This document shows, piece by piece, positions 54,461 through 64,000 of a stretch of 64,000 nt of DNA (positions are counted from its first letter, which is position 1; every line of letters begins with the position of its first letter). This stretch comes from Pampus argenteus (taxonomy: Eukaryota > Chordata > Actinopteri > Scombriformes > Stromateidae). The notes under the pieces are model-generated. The model searched no databases, was not told the origin of the DNA, and worked only from the letters and a program-made list of their open reading frames with translations. The translations under genes and the position numbers were made by a program. Location of the stretch: contig CM072873.1 of the NCBI GenBank assembly GCA_036937835.1, positions 19,589,001-19,653,000 on the forward strand. Reading direction: 5' to 3'.

Positions 54461-57400
54461 CTGCTGCTCTGCTGACTGTCATCTCTTTTGTTTTCTCTCT
54501 TTCTTGCTTTTCCGCTGATATCTTGGCTTAATTTGCGCCTGCTTTGGGTTTAAGCGCAAAATCAATTCCAAGGAGGTCAGCAGGGGTCAACGGTCGGGCC
54601 AGAGCCAGAGCAAAGTGGATTACTGATTATCATGCAGGCAACATGGCCACCATATTGGGACAACCGCGACCTAGATATCACATCTGTATTATGCACTGAC
54701 AGAGAACCAATCATAAGATTTGAAATGTGGAAAAAAAAGGGGGAGCTACTGTCGCATAGAAAAGCAAAACACATTCATTCACATGATTCCTACCTTATTT
54801 TTTCATCATTTCATGGAGCGTTGGAGTAATGTTTTTCATTCCAATAAGAAGTAGCAGACAGGGGTATGAATTTTCTATGCTGGTCTCATAAGATGGGATG
54901 TTTGTTTTTTTGTTTTTTTTTTCATTTTCGAGACAATGCAACAGATATTATGGAATAACAAGTTCTGAGATGACAATTGTAACTCAAAGAGAACCGTCGC
55001 CTCACATTCACACATAGAGACAAAGATTATCCCACAGCTAACAGACGACACACCGCTCAATGACGTCAACTTTACTCTCTCATGCTACATAAGTCGCTGG
55101 GCAGTGATGACGGGCCGCGCTAAGGTTGTTGCTGCTAACGCTTGAATAATTCTGATCAGATTTCAGCTCAAACATGTTCGGATGCATTTGAGAAGTTGAC
55201 ATTTTGGAGAAATAGAAGTGCAATAAAACTATTATTGTTTCTATACGCAGCCTCGGGACATCCAATCAGAACAGAGGGGGGACGGGCCTTAAAGAGACAG
55301 GAGCTAAAACTGAGTGGCTGCAGTGTAAGATAAATAAGGATATAGACGTGAAAATGTGCATATGTCCCTGTTAAGACAATTTTTGTTGGACTCACAGCAC
55401 TGAAAAAGTATGCAGGAACTCTCTGAAGCTTTTCATTTTTCACACAACTACTTCCATCACACTGGAAGTGGTGTGCAAACAAGTGCAATATGAATGCCTC
55501 TGAGGAGACACTGTTCAAAAGTGTGTGTGCTGTTATCCCCATTTGTGTGATTTATAGTGTCTCTGCTCTCTCTGTAACTGCAGGCTTTTTGCTCCGGCTT
55601 TGAGTGCAGCCGTCGTTCTGACCAGTTTGTTTCAAACTAGCCTGTAAAGTGCAGGTAGGCTACTTTGGCCGTTGCTTTTCAACATGGTTATTTCTGAATA
55701 GACCTTTCTTTTTTTTTCAACAAAATTTTAACCAAGGAGAAGATGCAATGTTTGACATCAAGCATCAACAGCAGACATGTTTGTGTATGTAAATCATGGT
55801 ATTTTATCTGCTGATTTATGAGTTTATGAAGGGACAACGCAGCATAATAAAATGTCAGTTGAAAGATTTGCACACATTCACACGCCCATCATGGTTTCGT
55901 CTGTTCCTCAGAAAAAACACGTGACATGCTTACTTCAGTGGCTCCACGTGCTTTCATACAGTCTGTTTTGTAAGCAACAAACTGGATAATTGATTTGCCT
56001 TGCTTCTTATTTTTAGATTTGAATGACATCCCGGGGAATTTTTCCAATTGTCATGATCTCATTTGTACCTACTTCTTTTGCTTGCCGTGATGTCGATTGG
56101 GGAACCTGGAGGTACCGCAGACTTTGAAAAGGGGGGCATATTACGCAGCACTTTTATCCAAGGTTGATGGAACAGCTGCTGTTCCTTGGATTATTTTCTC
56201 TTTATCTCTTTCTCCCACTCTTGTCAGAAACCCTCTCAACTAATCTATCATCCTCTCTCTCTCTCTACTTAAACTTGACTTTACTATTGGAAGGCAAAGG
56301 TAGAATGAAAGGGAAATAGGATCTCATTATTTCAGACCCACTGCTCACTCCGCTCATGATTGATCATTATCTGAAAAAAAACAACATTTGGGAGCAAGTG
56401 ATTTCATTTTCGGAGGAGGAAGAATACATAGCTCTATTAAAAATATATACTCACAGAATAAAAGAAAGCATACTTGTTTCTGTGCTGGTGCTGTGATGAA
56501 ATGATCAGACTCTCACCATGCACATAAAAAAAGGCTTTTGAAAGAGGTTGGTTATTGTTTCTATGAATGTTTAAAAAGTTTACTACAGTAATGGCTTCAG
56601 GCAACGCGTTTGGAGCGATGATATTATATTATATATATATAAATTATGATGGAGAAAACAATAGTCGGTGCCATATTTGAGGAAATACTGTATACAGAAC
56701 TTGTTTTGTATTCACTGTAAGTAAATTCAAGCAGGCAAAAGGATAAAATAAAAGATGCATTTTCTAAAATGATTTATTTTATTGTTTTATATTGAGGTAA
56801 AGTAAGTATACAGAACAAAGTACCAGGTTAAATGTAACTGAAAAATGAAATCTGCATGATTGAAAAATAATGTGAATGTAATCCAAAACTGACAATCATG
56901 TGTGACAAACACATACCGAACCTGAAAGGACGTTTTGTTCTTCACTATATCAATGCCAGTTTGGATCGTACTCAGATTCAGATTGGCTCTTTTCTAAATT
57001 TCTTCCCTCAGTGATGCTGCCAAACGATGTACAACAAGTCAGGGCTGAAAAAGGAGAGAGTCGTATTATCCAGACGGTCTGAACAGAACCGTGACCTCTG
57101 TTTCTCTCTCAAAGCAAATACACGGAGCACACTGTGGTCCCAAACTGCATGAAACATCAAAGCAGGGAAGACACTGATGACAACAAAAGACAAAAGGCCA
57201 TGTGAAAGAGCAGTTTTATAAGCTGCTCCATGCTCTCTAACCTGTCAGACAAGGTTTTGGGGGTCTTGGCCTGCCTGCCAGTGGATATGACATGCCACCA
57301 GGGAACGCGCCTTTTGGGAACAGTCTCAAACTACACAGTTGGAGAGTCAGACTTAAACTTTTACCCCGTCAGCTGACGCAGGAAAACAGCAAGCAGTTTC

Positions 57401-57785
57401 GATGATATCTGCTCTTGACATTAACTGAGCACTGGTTACAAAATAACAGGTTTGAATGATGTGATTGCACAGTAGTTTGGGAACTTTAATTGCACAAATC
57501 CCAAGTTGTAAGAGGATCACTGCCAACTGAAACTACTAGCTGCAACTTCCACTGATATATTGTCAAAAGTGGATGAGGGAAAGTATTAAATGATCCATGG
57601 AAATGGAGCCTATGAAATCCAGAACATAAGTAGCCTCTGGCAATTCTGCACACACTTGCTGACCTCACAGCCTCCGCACACGTATGCTCGTTCATGTAAG
57701 ACGTGCGCCTGTGCTGCAGTTTAATTTGAGTTCCCTCAGACTGAGCACAGTGGCAGAGTGACGCCACCCAGGTGACTGGTCGCCA
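54461..57785. other. Long quiet non-coding interval
   Basis: AT-rich sequence with T-rich runs (54904-54930, 55708-55718), a CTCTCT run near 56252 and an AT run near 56628-56642. The 124-codon minus frame at 55168-55542 and smaller ones are unrecognised. Some unique AT-rich parts near 56380-56480 may be weak elements. Confidence 0.45.
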
Positions 57786-57789
57786 GCGT

Positions 57790-57810
57790 AGTAGAAGAAG
57801 AAGAAGAAGT
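57790..57810 (+). repeat. (GAA)n short repeat
   Basis: Six GAA units after GTA. Confidence 0.88.
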
Positions 57811-57829
57811 CCAAACCTCCCTGGGAGGG

Positions 57830-58065
57830 CATTTATATGCGCTCAGCACATCTTTATCCCACAGGCCAGAATTTACAAATAGATTTCAAATTAGAGCCTC
57901 TGCTTTAATTTTCTAATGCAGTGACCCATTCTGCAGCAGTGTAATAGCAGGTCCCAGTGTGACAATTAAAATAAATCATGTCTGAACAGAATTCGCCATA
58001 TGTATTCATGCCTCATCAGTAACTGAATTGACGTAAATGATTTATCCCAGGGAACTTAAATACCA
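57830..58065. promoter_or_regulatory. Strong candidate enhancer-type element
   Basis: ATTTCAAATTAGAGCC (57883-57898), GCTTTAATTTTCTAATGC (57902-57919), GTGTAATAGC near 57939, GACAATTAAAATAAATCATG (57961-57980) and ATGTATTCATGCC near 57999. At least four homeodomain-like cores plus a SOX-like ACAAT in about 120 bases. Confidence 0.43.
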
Positions 58066-58665
58066 ATGGCCGTACCACATAGGGCTGCCACCCTGCAAGC
58101 ACTCAGGTTCTACATGCTTTTCAACAGTCCTGCTGTGAATAATGAAATTGATTCGTCTAAGATGAATGGATGGATGTGGGAAGGTAGACGATGATGGCTT
58201 TCTGAACCGTCTGAAACATATAGCAGGATGTATGCAAACACACAACACGTTGAAATTGAATTGAACTTTTTGTTTGACTCATTTTGTCTTCATATATGGC
58301 AGAAAATGTATCTTTTTCATACAATCGGTTGCTTATAATCAGTGAACAAAACAGACAATTGCCATAGTAACGAATGAATTGTACTAGAGCACAAGAAAAA
58401 AACGATGTGATACCGTCAGCTACCTTCACCTTTTATTAATAATGATGCTACAGTATGAAGAAACATCTTTTTTATTACAGTGGGGTAGCACACTTTGAGC
58501 TCTAAATATCATTATGCTTTCGTGTGGAGCTACTTACACTGTTCTAGTCGCAGACCCCCACCAGCTATTAAAATAAAGTGAATACGTAGCCCACTGTGTC
58601 GAACTCGTCACCTTTCTTCATCATTTGGACCTCCTCATCCTCATGTGTCGCTTCACCCTCATCAG
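58066..58665. other. Non-coding DNA, nothing recognised
   Basis: Unique AT-rich sequence with overlapping minus frames (58042-58248, 58157-58429) not recognised. Confidence 0.5.
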
Positions 58666-58669
58666 CTTT

Positions 58670-58975
58670 ACTTTCTCTGCTTTTTGATTAATCCTGTCTC
58701 ATTTGAGATTTTCAAAGTATCAATGGGAATTATTCAAATCCCCGAGGTATGAAATAGCTATGAGGAGGCTGTGGAAGACACTCATTAACCCCAAATGGAG
58801 GGGAGCCCACAGTAAATCTCGATGAATTCTCCCGTCGTAGAAATCTGATTAGTTACGGTGGCTGTACTTAATCCCAGTTGAAGGTAGAAGTTAATTTTGT
58901 CTAATGTATATGCAATAATTCAAGATGTGAAATAAAAAGCGTCGTGTTTTCTTCAAATGCTTTTGAAGTATATTA
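58670..58975. promoter_or_regulatory. Strong candidate enhancer-type element
   Basis: TTTTGATTAATCCTGTC (58681-58697), GTATCAATGGGAATTATTCA (58717-58736), CTCATTAACCCC near 58781, CTGATTAGTTACGG (58846-58859) and GCAATAATTCAAG near 58911. Homeodomain- and TAATC-class cores repeat through about 240 bases. Confidence 0.42.
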
Positions 58976-59019
58976 TATTACTGTAATAATAATGTGTGAT
59001 CTGTAGACTTTGGCGCATG

Positions 59020-59061
<42 letters not shown>
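59020..59061. repeat. (TA)n microsatellite
   Basis: About 21 TA units, uninterrupted and self-complementary. Confidence 0.96.
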
Positions 59062-59065
<4 letters not shown>

Positions 59066-59204
59066 ACAGAGGGCTTAAAACCCTGGGAAAAGACAAATTA
59101 TTACCAAAGAAAAACTCAGGCACAAGAAATATTAAGTCATCAGGAAACTCGGTGACAGTTTGTTACGACTGAATGAGTCCAATAGCCAATAGATTTGAAC
59201 CAAT

Positions 59205-59725
59205 AACAGGATACACTTGTATGGATTTAATCACTGGGATGTTGTGGCTTGTTCAGAGGCCTTTGCAGATTGTATTGTTCTATTGATCATTTTCATTGTA
59301 GTTAGTTCTGCACTTCCATCCTCAGAGGCACGTCTTTATCCTTTCTAAAATATTGGCAGATTTTTTTTTTTTTACGTGAAGTCATGAAACGCACCGCGGA
59401 TGCCAGCCGAAGAAAACCAGAATTTTACCATATAAACCGAAACTAGACATTTCTCCCCTGGAGGGACTTGTTTTAGCTGTCGAACCACATCCAAATTGGA
59501 TCAACAGCTGCTGCATATGATTCCATAATTTGAGGCATAATAAGTTCCATTAATGCTGAAGCACTCACAAGCATTAGAGAGACAGTTGATGCAAACCTCT
59601 CAGGATGTGCTCTGCTTATTCTCTGCCTTATTTCCCAGAAACATGGCACAGACTGGTGCGGCTGCCATTCTCTTACATGCAGATGTCAATTATAGAGGTG
59701 GCAGAGAGTGGTGAGCTGTGCACAT
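59205..59725. promoter_or_regulatory. Strong candidate enhancer cluster
   Basis: GATTTAATCACTGGG (59224-59238), GATTGTATTGTTCTATTGATC (part of 59269-59289; SOX-like ATTGTTC), TTGAGGCATAATAAG near 59530, TCCATTAATGCTGAAGC (59547-59563) and CAAGCATTAGAGAGACAG near 59570. A T12 run at 59361-59372 splits it into two blocks. Confidence 0.42.
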
Positions 59726-60805
59726 CTGCCAGCGGATGATGTCTCCCCCAGCACTGCGCAAGCCAACCAAGCATAAATCGCAAACCATCAGTTGGCAAGC
59801 TTCACCTTAACAATAATGTCTGCAAGACGCTGCCAGACCAAAAAGCCTATCTGGTATGCACCGATTAAGCAGCTGAGGAAAATATCATTTACTGGATTAT
59901 TTTTTAATAGTTTTTTTTTCTCTTTGTTTCTTTTTTTATTCCTTTTTCTTCGTCTTTCTTTGATATTAAGACACACTTTGAATTTTTTTTTTTTCATTCT
60001 TTGTCCTTCATGGGTCACACGTCCTGGAGGGTATATGATGCATGTCTCTATGTCTTCTGCTGTATTTGTGATGGGGGGGGTTTTCTTCCTCATCACACCC
60101 AGACCTCTGCTGCCTGCTGTGTTATTAGGCAAATACAGTACATTAGGGACCGACCAGCTCCACCACTGTTGTCATCGAGAACATCTAGTTATCACATCTT
60201 GTGCTCAACCACCTGCTGGGTTCACAGAGCTATCAGCATCCCCCATGACCCGCTTGTGTCTCTGTATGTCTCTGCTGGAGACCTTGGATATGTTAAACAC
60301 GTCCATACGGCCGAGACCAAGTTTTCTACACGCAACATCTCCCTCAGAAAATAGTTTGTTCAGAACACTCATTTGCACCGACGCATGTGTACACACATAC
60401 AACCAAACAAACAAAACAAACTTTAATTTGAACACTGTCGCCTTCCTCCAGTTCATGTATTGACGTGCACCAGGTTGACTCTGTTTGTGCAGTACTGTAT
60501 CACAAGCTGTTTGTCACCCACAACATGACATGTTTCCAAAAGCATCGGGCTCTAAGTGTGTGGATTACAGCGGTATACATTTGTATAATGCCTGTGATAA
60601 TGGGATAAAGCAGCTTCCGTGGGAGAAATCTGTATGGAGAATGGATTATTCCAAAGCTCTGCCTATGGGACGCTGAACCCAGGAGTTATCACAAGCAGTC
60701 AGCATCTCAAGTGGGTGCACTGCCTCGGAAAAGTGTTCTGATGCCGCATTTCATGTCCGCGTCCTATTCTCTGGAGAGAAAACATGAGACGAGGAGGCCG
60801 GTTGT
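59726..60805. other. Non-coding interval holding the longest frame of the window
   Basis: T-rich runs at 59910-59960 and 59979-59993 carry the 223-codon plus frame (59792-60463). Its phenylalanine/leucine-rich stretch comes from these runs and the remainder resembles no family, so no gene is called. Two other frames overlap it on both strands. Confidence 0.5.
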
Positions 60806-60809
60806 GTAG

Positions 60810-61190
60810 GTTTTAGTCAGTAATTACAATAGGAGCACTCGAAAGCATGAGATATAGTAGTTCCATTTCAAATTTGCATTTGCTTTACATTAGGACTGTG
60901 GTATGGCACATGGCTCCCATTTATTTATTGTTCTACCGTCCATGATGCAGGAACCCACTGAACTAGTTTGTATGTTTCTCTTGATAGTCATTATAGAAGA
61001 AAATTAGCATTTCCATGCATACAAAAGCAATTACCGTCAATTTATACACATTTCATAGAAACATGTCCCCAATTAGAGGGCCATTTCAGGGGACTGATAA
61101 GACGGGCAGCACTCACATTGAACATCTGAGGTCTGGACAGAGGATGCGTCCTGCTTTCTCTCTGATCCCTATCTCTGTCCCCAGCTCCGG
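60810..61190. promoter_or_regulatory. Strong candidate enhancer cluster
   Basis: GTCAGTAATTACAATAGGAG (60816-60835; TAATTAC next to ACAAT), AAATTTGCATTTGC near 60870, TTATTTATTGTTC near 60920 (SOX-like), AAAATTAGCATTTCC (60999-61013), GCAATTACCGTCAATTTATAC (part of 61028-61048) and CCCCAATTAGAGG (61066-61078). Nearly 400 bases without a simple repeat. Confidence 0.46.
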
Positions 61191-61470
61191 CTTTATAAGG
61201 GGCTCAGTATGCTGCTCTCAGTCATTTCAAGTACAGCTAATTTCACCCTTAATAAGGGTGCGGTGGTGAAAAACAAATGCTGCTGTGCTGATAGTGATGC
61301 TTTGATATTGGTACAGCAACCGGATTGTCATGCAAGTCTTTATTTTCTCCATCAAAGACAGTTGTGTTGTGTTTTTTTTGTTTTTTTTTTATATGCTTCA
61401 TGCAGTATGTTTATAATAAAGTTACCAGTGCGTCTTAACAAGATTTAATATAATACGAATGATGAAACTG
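61191..61470. other. Non-coding DNA, nothing recognised
   Basis: T-rich run at 61372-61390; otherwise unique. Confidence 0.5.
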
Positions 61471-61474
61471 TAAA

Positions 61475-61670
61475 TTCTCTAATTCCTTTATTGACTCTAA
61501 TGGATTTACGCAGGTACAGTTTGTTTGCCCTTCCTCAGTATGTCCTGTTGCCATTTACATGAGGAAGATAAATCTCAGATGACATCTCTGAATCTGTCCA
61601 TTCATTAGCCCAAACAGGCTTATCTGCTTAAAGTCTTTGGCTAAGACCCCATTCTCACTGAGGAATGACT
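61475..61670. promoter_or_regulatory. Candidate regulatory element
   Basis: CTCTAATTCCTTTATTGACTCTAATGGATT spans 61478-61507 (described here as CTAAT, ATTGAC and CTAATGG cores), followed by GATAAATCTCAGATGACATC (61568-61587) and CATTCATTAGCCC (61599-61611). Confidence 0.36.
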
Positions 61671-61824
61671 CACCTCCATATTGCCTCGTTATTCACTAAC
61701 AGCAACAATTACGTCACCCTGTTACTGGCTGTTGGGAGATTATGGAGTTATTCGCACAAATCCCCTTTTTACATGATATCAAATGCTCTGCCAGAGGTCT
61801 GTGCACAAGGCAGGGAGGAGACAC

Positions 61825-62006
61825 TCAGACTGTCTGGGCTTCTTGAAGAACCTGGATGATTTCACCGATTATTAACATGACATGAGGAGGCAAGAAGGTG
61901 AGGAGAGCGATGAGGTTGATAGTGATGATGCTGGAATCAGCCAATACTTGGGTCAAGAAGTAGAAGAAAGCAGCACAAACAGTCCAAAGGCAACAGTTGA
62001 CCTCTT
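61825..62006 (-). CDS. Hydrophobic exon-like open frame, unrecognised (speculative)
   Basis: On the minus strand an acceptor-like TTGCTTATCAG precedes position 62006. From there a frame of about 59 residues runs to TGA (61825-61827). It has two hydrophobic stretches, LWTVCAAFFYFLTQVLA and IITINLIALLTFLPPHVMLI, that could span a membrane, and mostly C/T third positions. Against this, the plus strand here is purine-rich, and the complement of purine-rich DNA gives hydrophobic codons by default. No family was recognised. It may be a terminal exon, a retrocopy fragment or chance. Confidence 0.2.
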
Positions 62007-62029
62007 CTGATAAGCAATGACGCATCTAC

Positions 62030-62475
62030 ATTTTTATATTCAGTACAACAGATTAGCTTAACCCCATATCTCATGGTTGATAAAATCAAACTAACCCAGC
62101 TTCATCCACAAGTATGCAGGAGTATGAGTTAAGAAATAAATTAAAAATAAAAAAAACTATTAAAGATAATCTTATCTGCAATGTAGCTGGATGTGGTCCA
62201 GACTGTTAAAGCTACTGTACTGCAGTTGGGATCTCATGATTCTGCCATTTATTTATTTGGGAGCCATATATATATATATACTTGGGAGGAATGGCGCAGG
62301 ATTGTGAACTCAATCACAGCGCGAGGGGATGTCAGTGCACAGGGCGCTCCCCGTGAATCACACACTGAAAGGCTATCACCCAAACCTCCAAGGTCCACTG
62401 CCAACTCATCAGTCATCGCAGACCAGACCAGGCCACAGACTGATCAGGCATGCACACGCTCCGGCCACTGGGGAC
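62030..62475. other. Non-coding DNA with short AT run
   Basis: Short (AT)n near 62267-62280. The 121-codon plus frame (62193-62558) crosses this repeat and is unrecognised. Confidence 0.45.
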
Positions 62476-62477
62476 GT

Positions 62478-62687
62478 TCACAAACTCAAAGCCTCTCCTT
62501 TCCTCTCCCCCCTATATCCATACCAATATCCATACTGTCTGCTGAAACCATAGCATAACGTATTCCAAGGTCTGAGTGTGACGTTGCCTTTCACGGTGCC
62601 TGTCACTCTTCTCAGATTGTGTATGAAACCGAAGGCCACAGACGCTTGTGTTGTCACACCGGCTGCTCCTTCTAGATCGATTTCCAT
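62478..62687 (-). CDS. Exon-like open frame, unrecognised (speculative)
   Basis: Minus-strand frame of 69 codons beginning ATG at 62685-62687, with TATAAATAAAAG just upstream; it starts MEIDLEGAAGVTTQASVAFG. The first 45 or so residues have protein-like composition and the DNA has several CpGs, as fish exons often do; the end is tyrosine/glycine-rich from a TATGGA repeat. No domain recognised. A non-coding block is equally likely. Confidence 0.15.
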   Translation of the reverse strand: MEIDLEGAAGVTTQASVAFGFIHNLRRVTGTVKGNVTLRPWNTLCYGFSRQYGYWYGYRGERKGEALSL

Positions 62688-62822
62688 ACTTTTATTTATA
62701 GCTGTAATGTTTTTAGGTGGCAGTTACGGAGTACTTCTCTGTTTGTCATATAGGGAAGTCTTCAGCTATGCAGTCTAATATGAATTTCAGATAATACGGT
62801 ATACAATACAGTACTTATTAAA

Positions 62823-62963
62823 TCATATTTTGCCAGTTTTCAATGATTTTTCCTCATAGAATATATCAATTGATTTCTTCCTTTTTCTTTCTTTCTTTAA
62901 GACTGGGAGTATATAGCCTAATGAGGCTGAGGCGGCGTAACATGGCAACATCCTCACGTTGAC
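62823..62963 (-). CDS. Possible terminal exon, unrecognised (speculative)
   Basis: On the minus strand TTTCATCTATCACCACCAACAG ends just before 62963 and looks like a fair acceptor (described by its last bases CCACCAACAG). The phase-0 frame then stays open for 46 codons to TGA (62823-62825). The last half is lysine-rich because of an AAAG-type run. The phase fits the donor of the frame at 63164-63328. Confidence 0.15.
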   Translation of the reverse strand, partial: VNVRMLPCYAASASLGYILPVLKKERKRKKSIDIFYEEKSLKTGKI

Positions 62964-63163
62964 CTGTTGGTGGTGATAGATGAAAAGTACATCCAGTATT
63001 TGTACATAAAATACACATATTTGTGTGTTTTGAACAGCATTTGTCCAACATGATGTGTGCGATGAGGTACGAAGAAAACATGCATAAATGAGTGATAAGA
63101 GGTGTGTGGGACATGAGGGATAATACCAATTTGCATGATTACATGGACAGATGAGTGATTTAC

Positions 63164-63328
63164 CTGCGCGTACGTCTGACAGCCCTTCGAGATGAAAAAC
63201 CTATGAGTGTCATCTGATCCTGTGTTCTCTAACTGTAGCTCCTGAACGAAGCTCGCATCATGTCCTGTAGTTGATGTATGACCGTGAGGAGGTTCAAGAT
63301 ACAGGGAATGATGTTTATCTAGCAAATT
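63164..63328 (-). CDS. Possible internal or first exon, unrecognised (speculative)
   Basis: Minus-strand segment of exactly 55 codons between an acceptor-like TCCCTGTGGTAG and a good donor CGCAG|GTAAAT. The peptide has a mixed, charged, protein-like makeup (for example SFVQELQLENTGSDDTHRFF), and CpGs are frequent as in fish exons. I do not recognise the family. A spliced model joining it to 62823-62963 keeps phase 0. No start or upstream exon was identified within the window. Confidence 0.22.
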
Positions 63329-63339
63329 CTACCACAGGG

Positions 63340-64000
63340 ACACAGATGCATTATGGGAATGCACTATGTGGTTGATCCAGTGTTTCTCTCTGCAGTTTTA
63401 AAACGTCTCTGAATGCTACAGTATGCACAGTATTTTCTATTCCTGCAGCTCTACATCAACAGACACAGATCCTCAAAGTCAACTAATATTCTCTGACCCG
63501 CCGCTTGCCCTTTCTTCCGTGTGTTTTTTCAAGTTTTTCCAATTACAGTTTTCAAAGTTTAAAAGTATTATCTGCCTAGTTCACGTGCTCTCTGGCTTAT
63601 TCAAGCCCACTGCCCCTGTGCACACTACACAGTCTCCGTCTCTGCCATGCACATTTCTCACATTTGGCACACTCATGCCCAGCCTAAGCCACATTAGAAA
63701 ATAGATGATATGACAATTTCACACATATGCGTTATCCTTTGCCTCACACCGATTCACCTGTGGCCAAGCAATCTTCCTCAAGTAAGCACAATAATAAGTA
63801 ATTACCATAATGTTTGAATTAGAAAAAGAAAAATGAAAAAAAACTTTGAATGGAAGCAGGAGTTGTTGGGGTTGGAGGGGTAAGGGGGGGTGAGGTGGGG
63901 GAGGAGAAATATTTGATTAATCTTCTTAACACGTTTCATGTGCAGATTCTTTGAGTTAATTTCAAGGACCATGCCTAAAGGAGATTACCTCCCCATGCTC
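63340..64000. other. Non-coding window end
   Basis: Contains acceptor-like TTTCTATTCCTGCAG ending at 63449 with a 93-codon plus frame (63423-63704) that is unrecognised, then A-rich (63822-63845) and G-rich (63868-63903) tracts. Nothing firm. Confidence 0.45.

Noticed and set aside
59792..60463. Longest open frame of the window (223 codons, plus)
   Set aside because: Its middle is a phenylalanine/leucine run encoded by poly-T; the rest resembles no family and other frames overlap it on both strands.
1..64000. CRISPR arrays, operons, phage or insertion-sequence genes
   Set aside because: No regularly spaced repeats, no compact coding arrangement and no recognisable integrase, transposase or reverse-transcriptase frame; the DNA is vertebrate-like.

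Overview
This 64 kb window looks like ordinary vertebrate nuclear DNA, most likely from a ray-finned (teleost) fish. The grounds are very dense (CA)n/(TG)n and (TA)n microsatellites, A/T-rich background of moderate GC, no compact operon-like coding layout, and two tRNA-derived SINE copies whose body and tail resemble repeats common in teleost genomes. The species cannot be named from the sequence.

No protein-coding gene, rRNA, tRNA, CRISPR array or autonomous transposon could be recognised. The open reading frames are short, and the longest ones run through poly-T, CA/TG, TTG or CT low-complexity tracts. The window is best read as a gene desert or part of a very large intron. What it does hold is many blocks of unique sequence packed with binding-site cores for developmental transcription factors: homeodomain TAATTA/CAATTA, PBX-MEIS TGATTGAC and TGACAG, POU octamer ATGCAAAT, SOX/TCF CAAAG and ACAAT, and T-box AGGTGTC. 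This is the usual look of conserved non-coding elements around a developmental regulator. The calls rest on motif composition only, since no alignment was possible, so each is a candidate.

Layout. 1-9 kb: AT-rich DNA with pyrimidine- and purine-rich tracts, a CpG-rich patch near 3 kb and a SOX-type dyad near 4.95 kb. 9-23 kb: scattered candidate elements (about 10.0, 10.5, 12.0 and 12.8 kb), many microsatellites and a SINE at 14.5-14.7 kb. 23-29 kb: purine-rich tracts and candidate elements at 24.5, 25.5, 26.8 and 28.1 kb. 29.7-44.2 kb: a dense series of candidate elements, with a second SINE at 35 kb. 44.2-48.1 kb: a microsatellite-rich gap. 48.1-50.1 kb: the richest enhancer-like block. 52-61.7 kb: further candidate elements with quiet gaps. 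61.8-63.4 kb: minus-strand open segments with plausible splice signals, the only place where coding exons might be entering the window.

If the interpretation holds, the elements would act together as long-range enhancers of one or a few developmental genes lying outside the window, or of the gene whose intron this is. The target cannot be named from this sequence.
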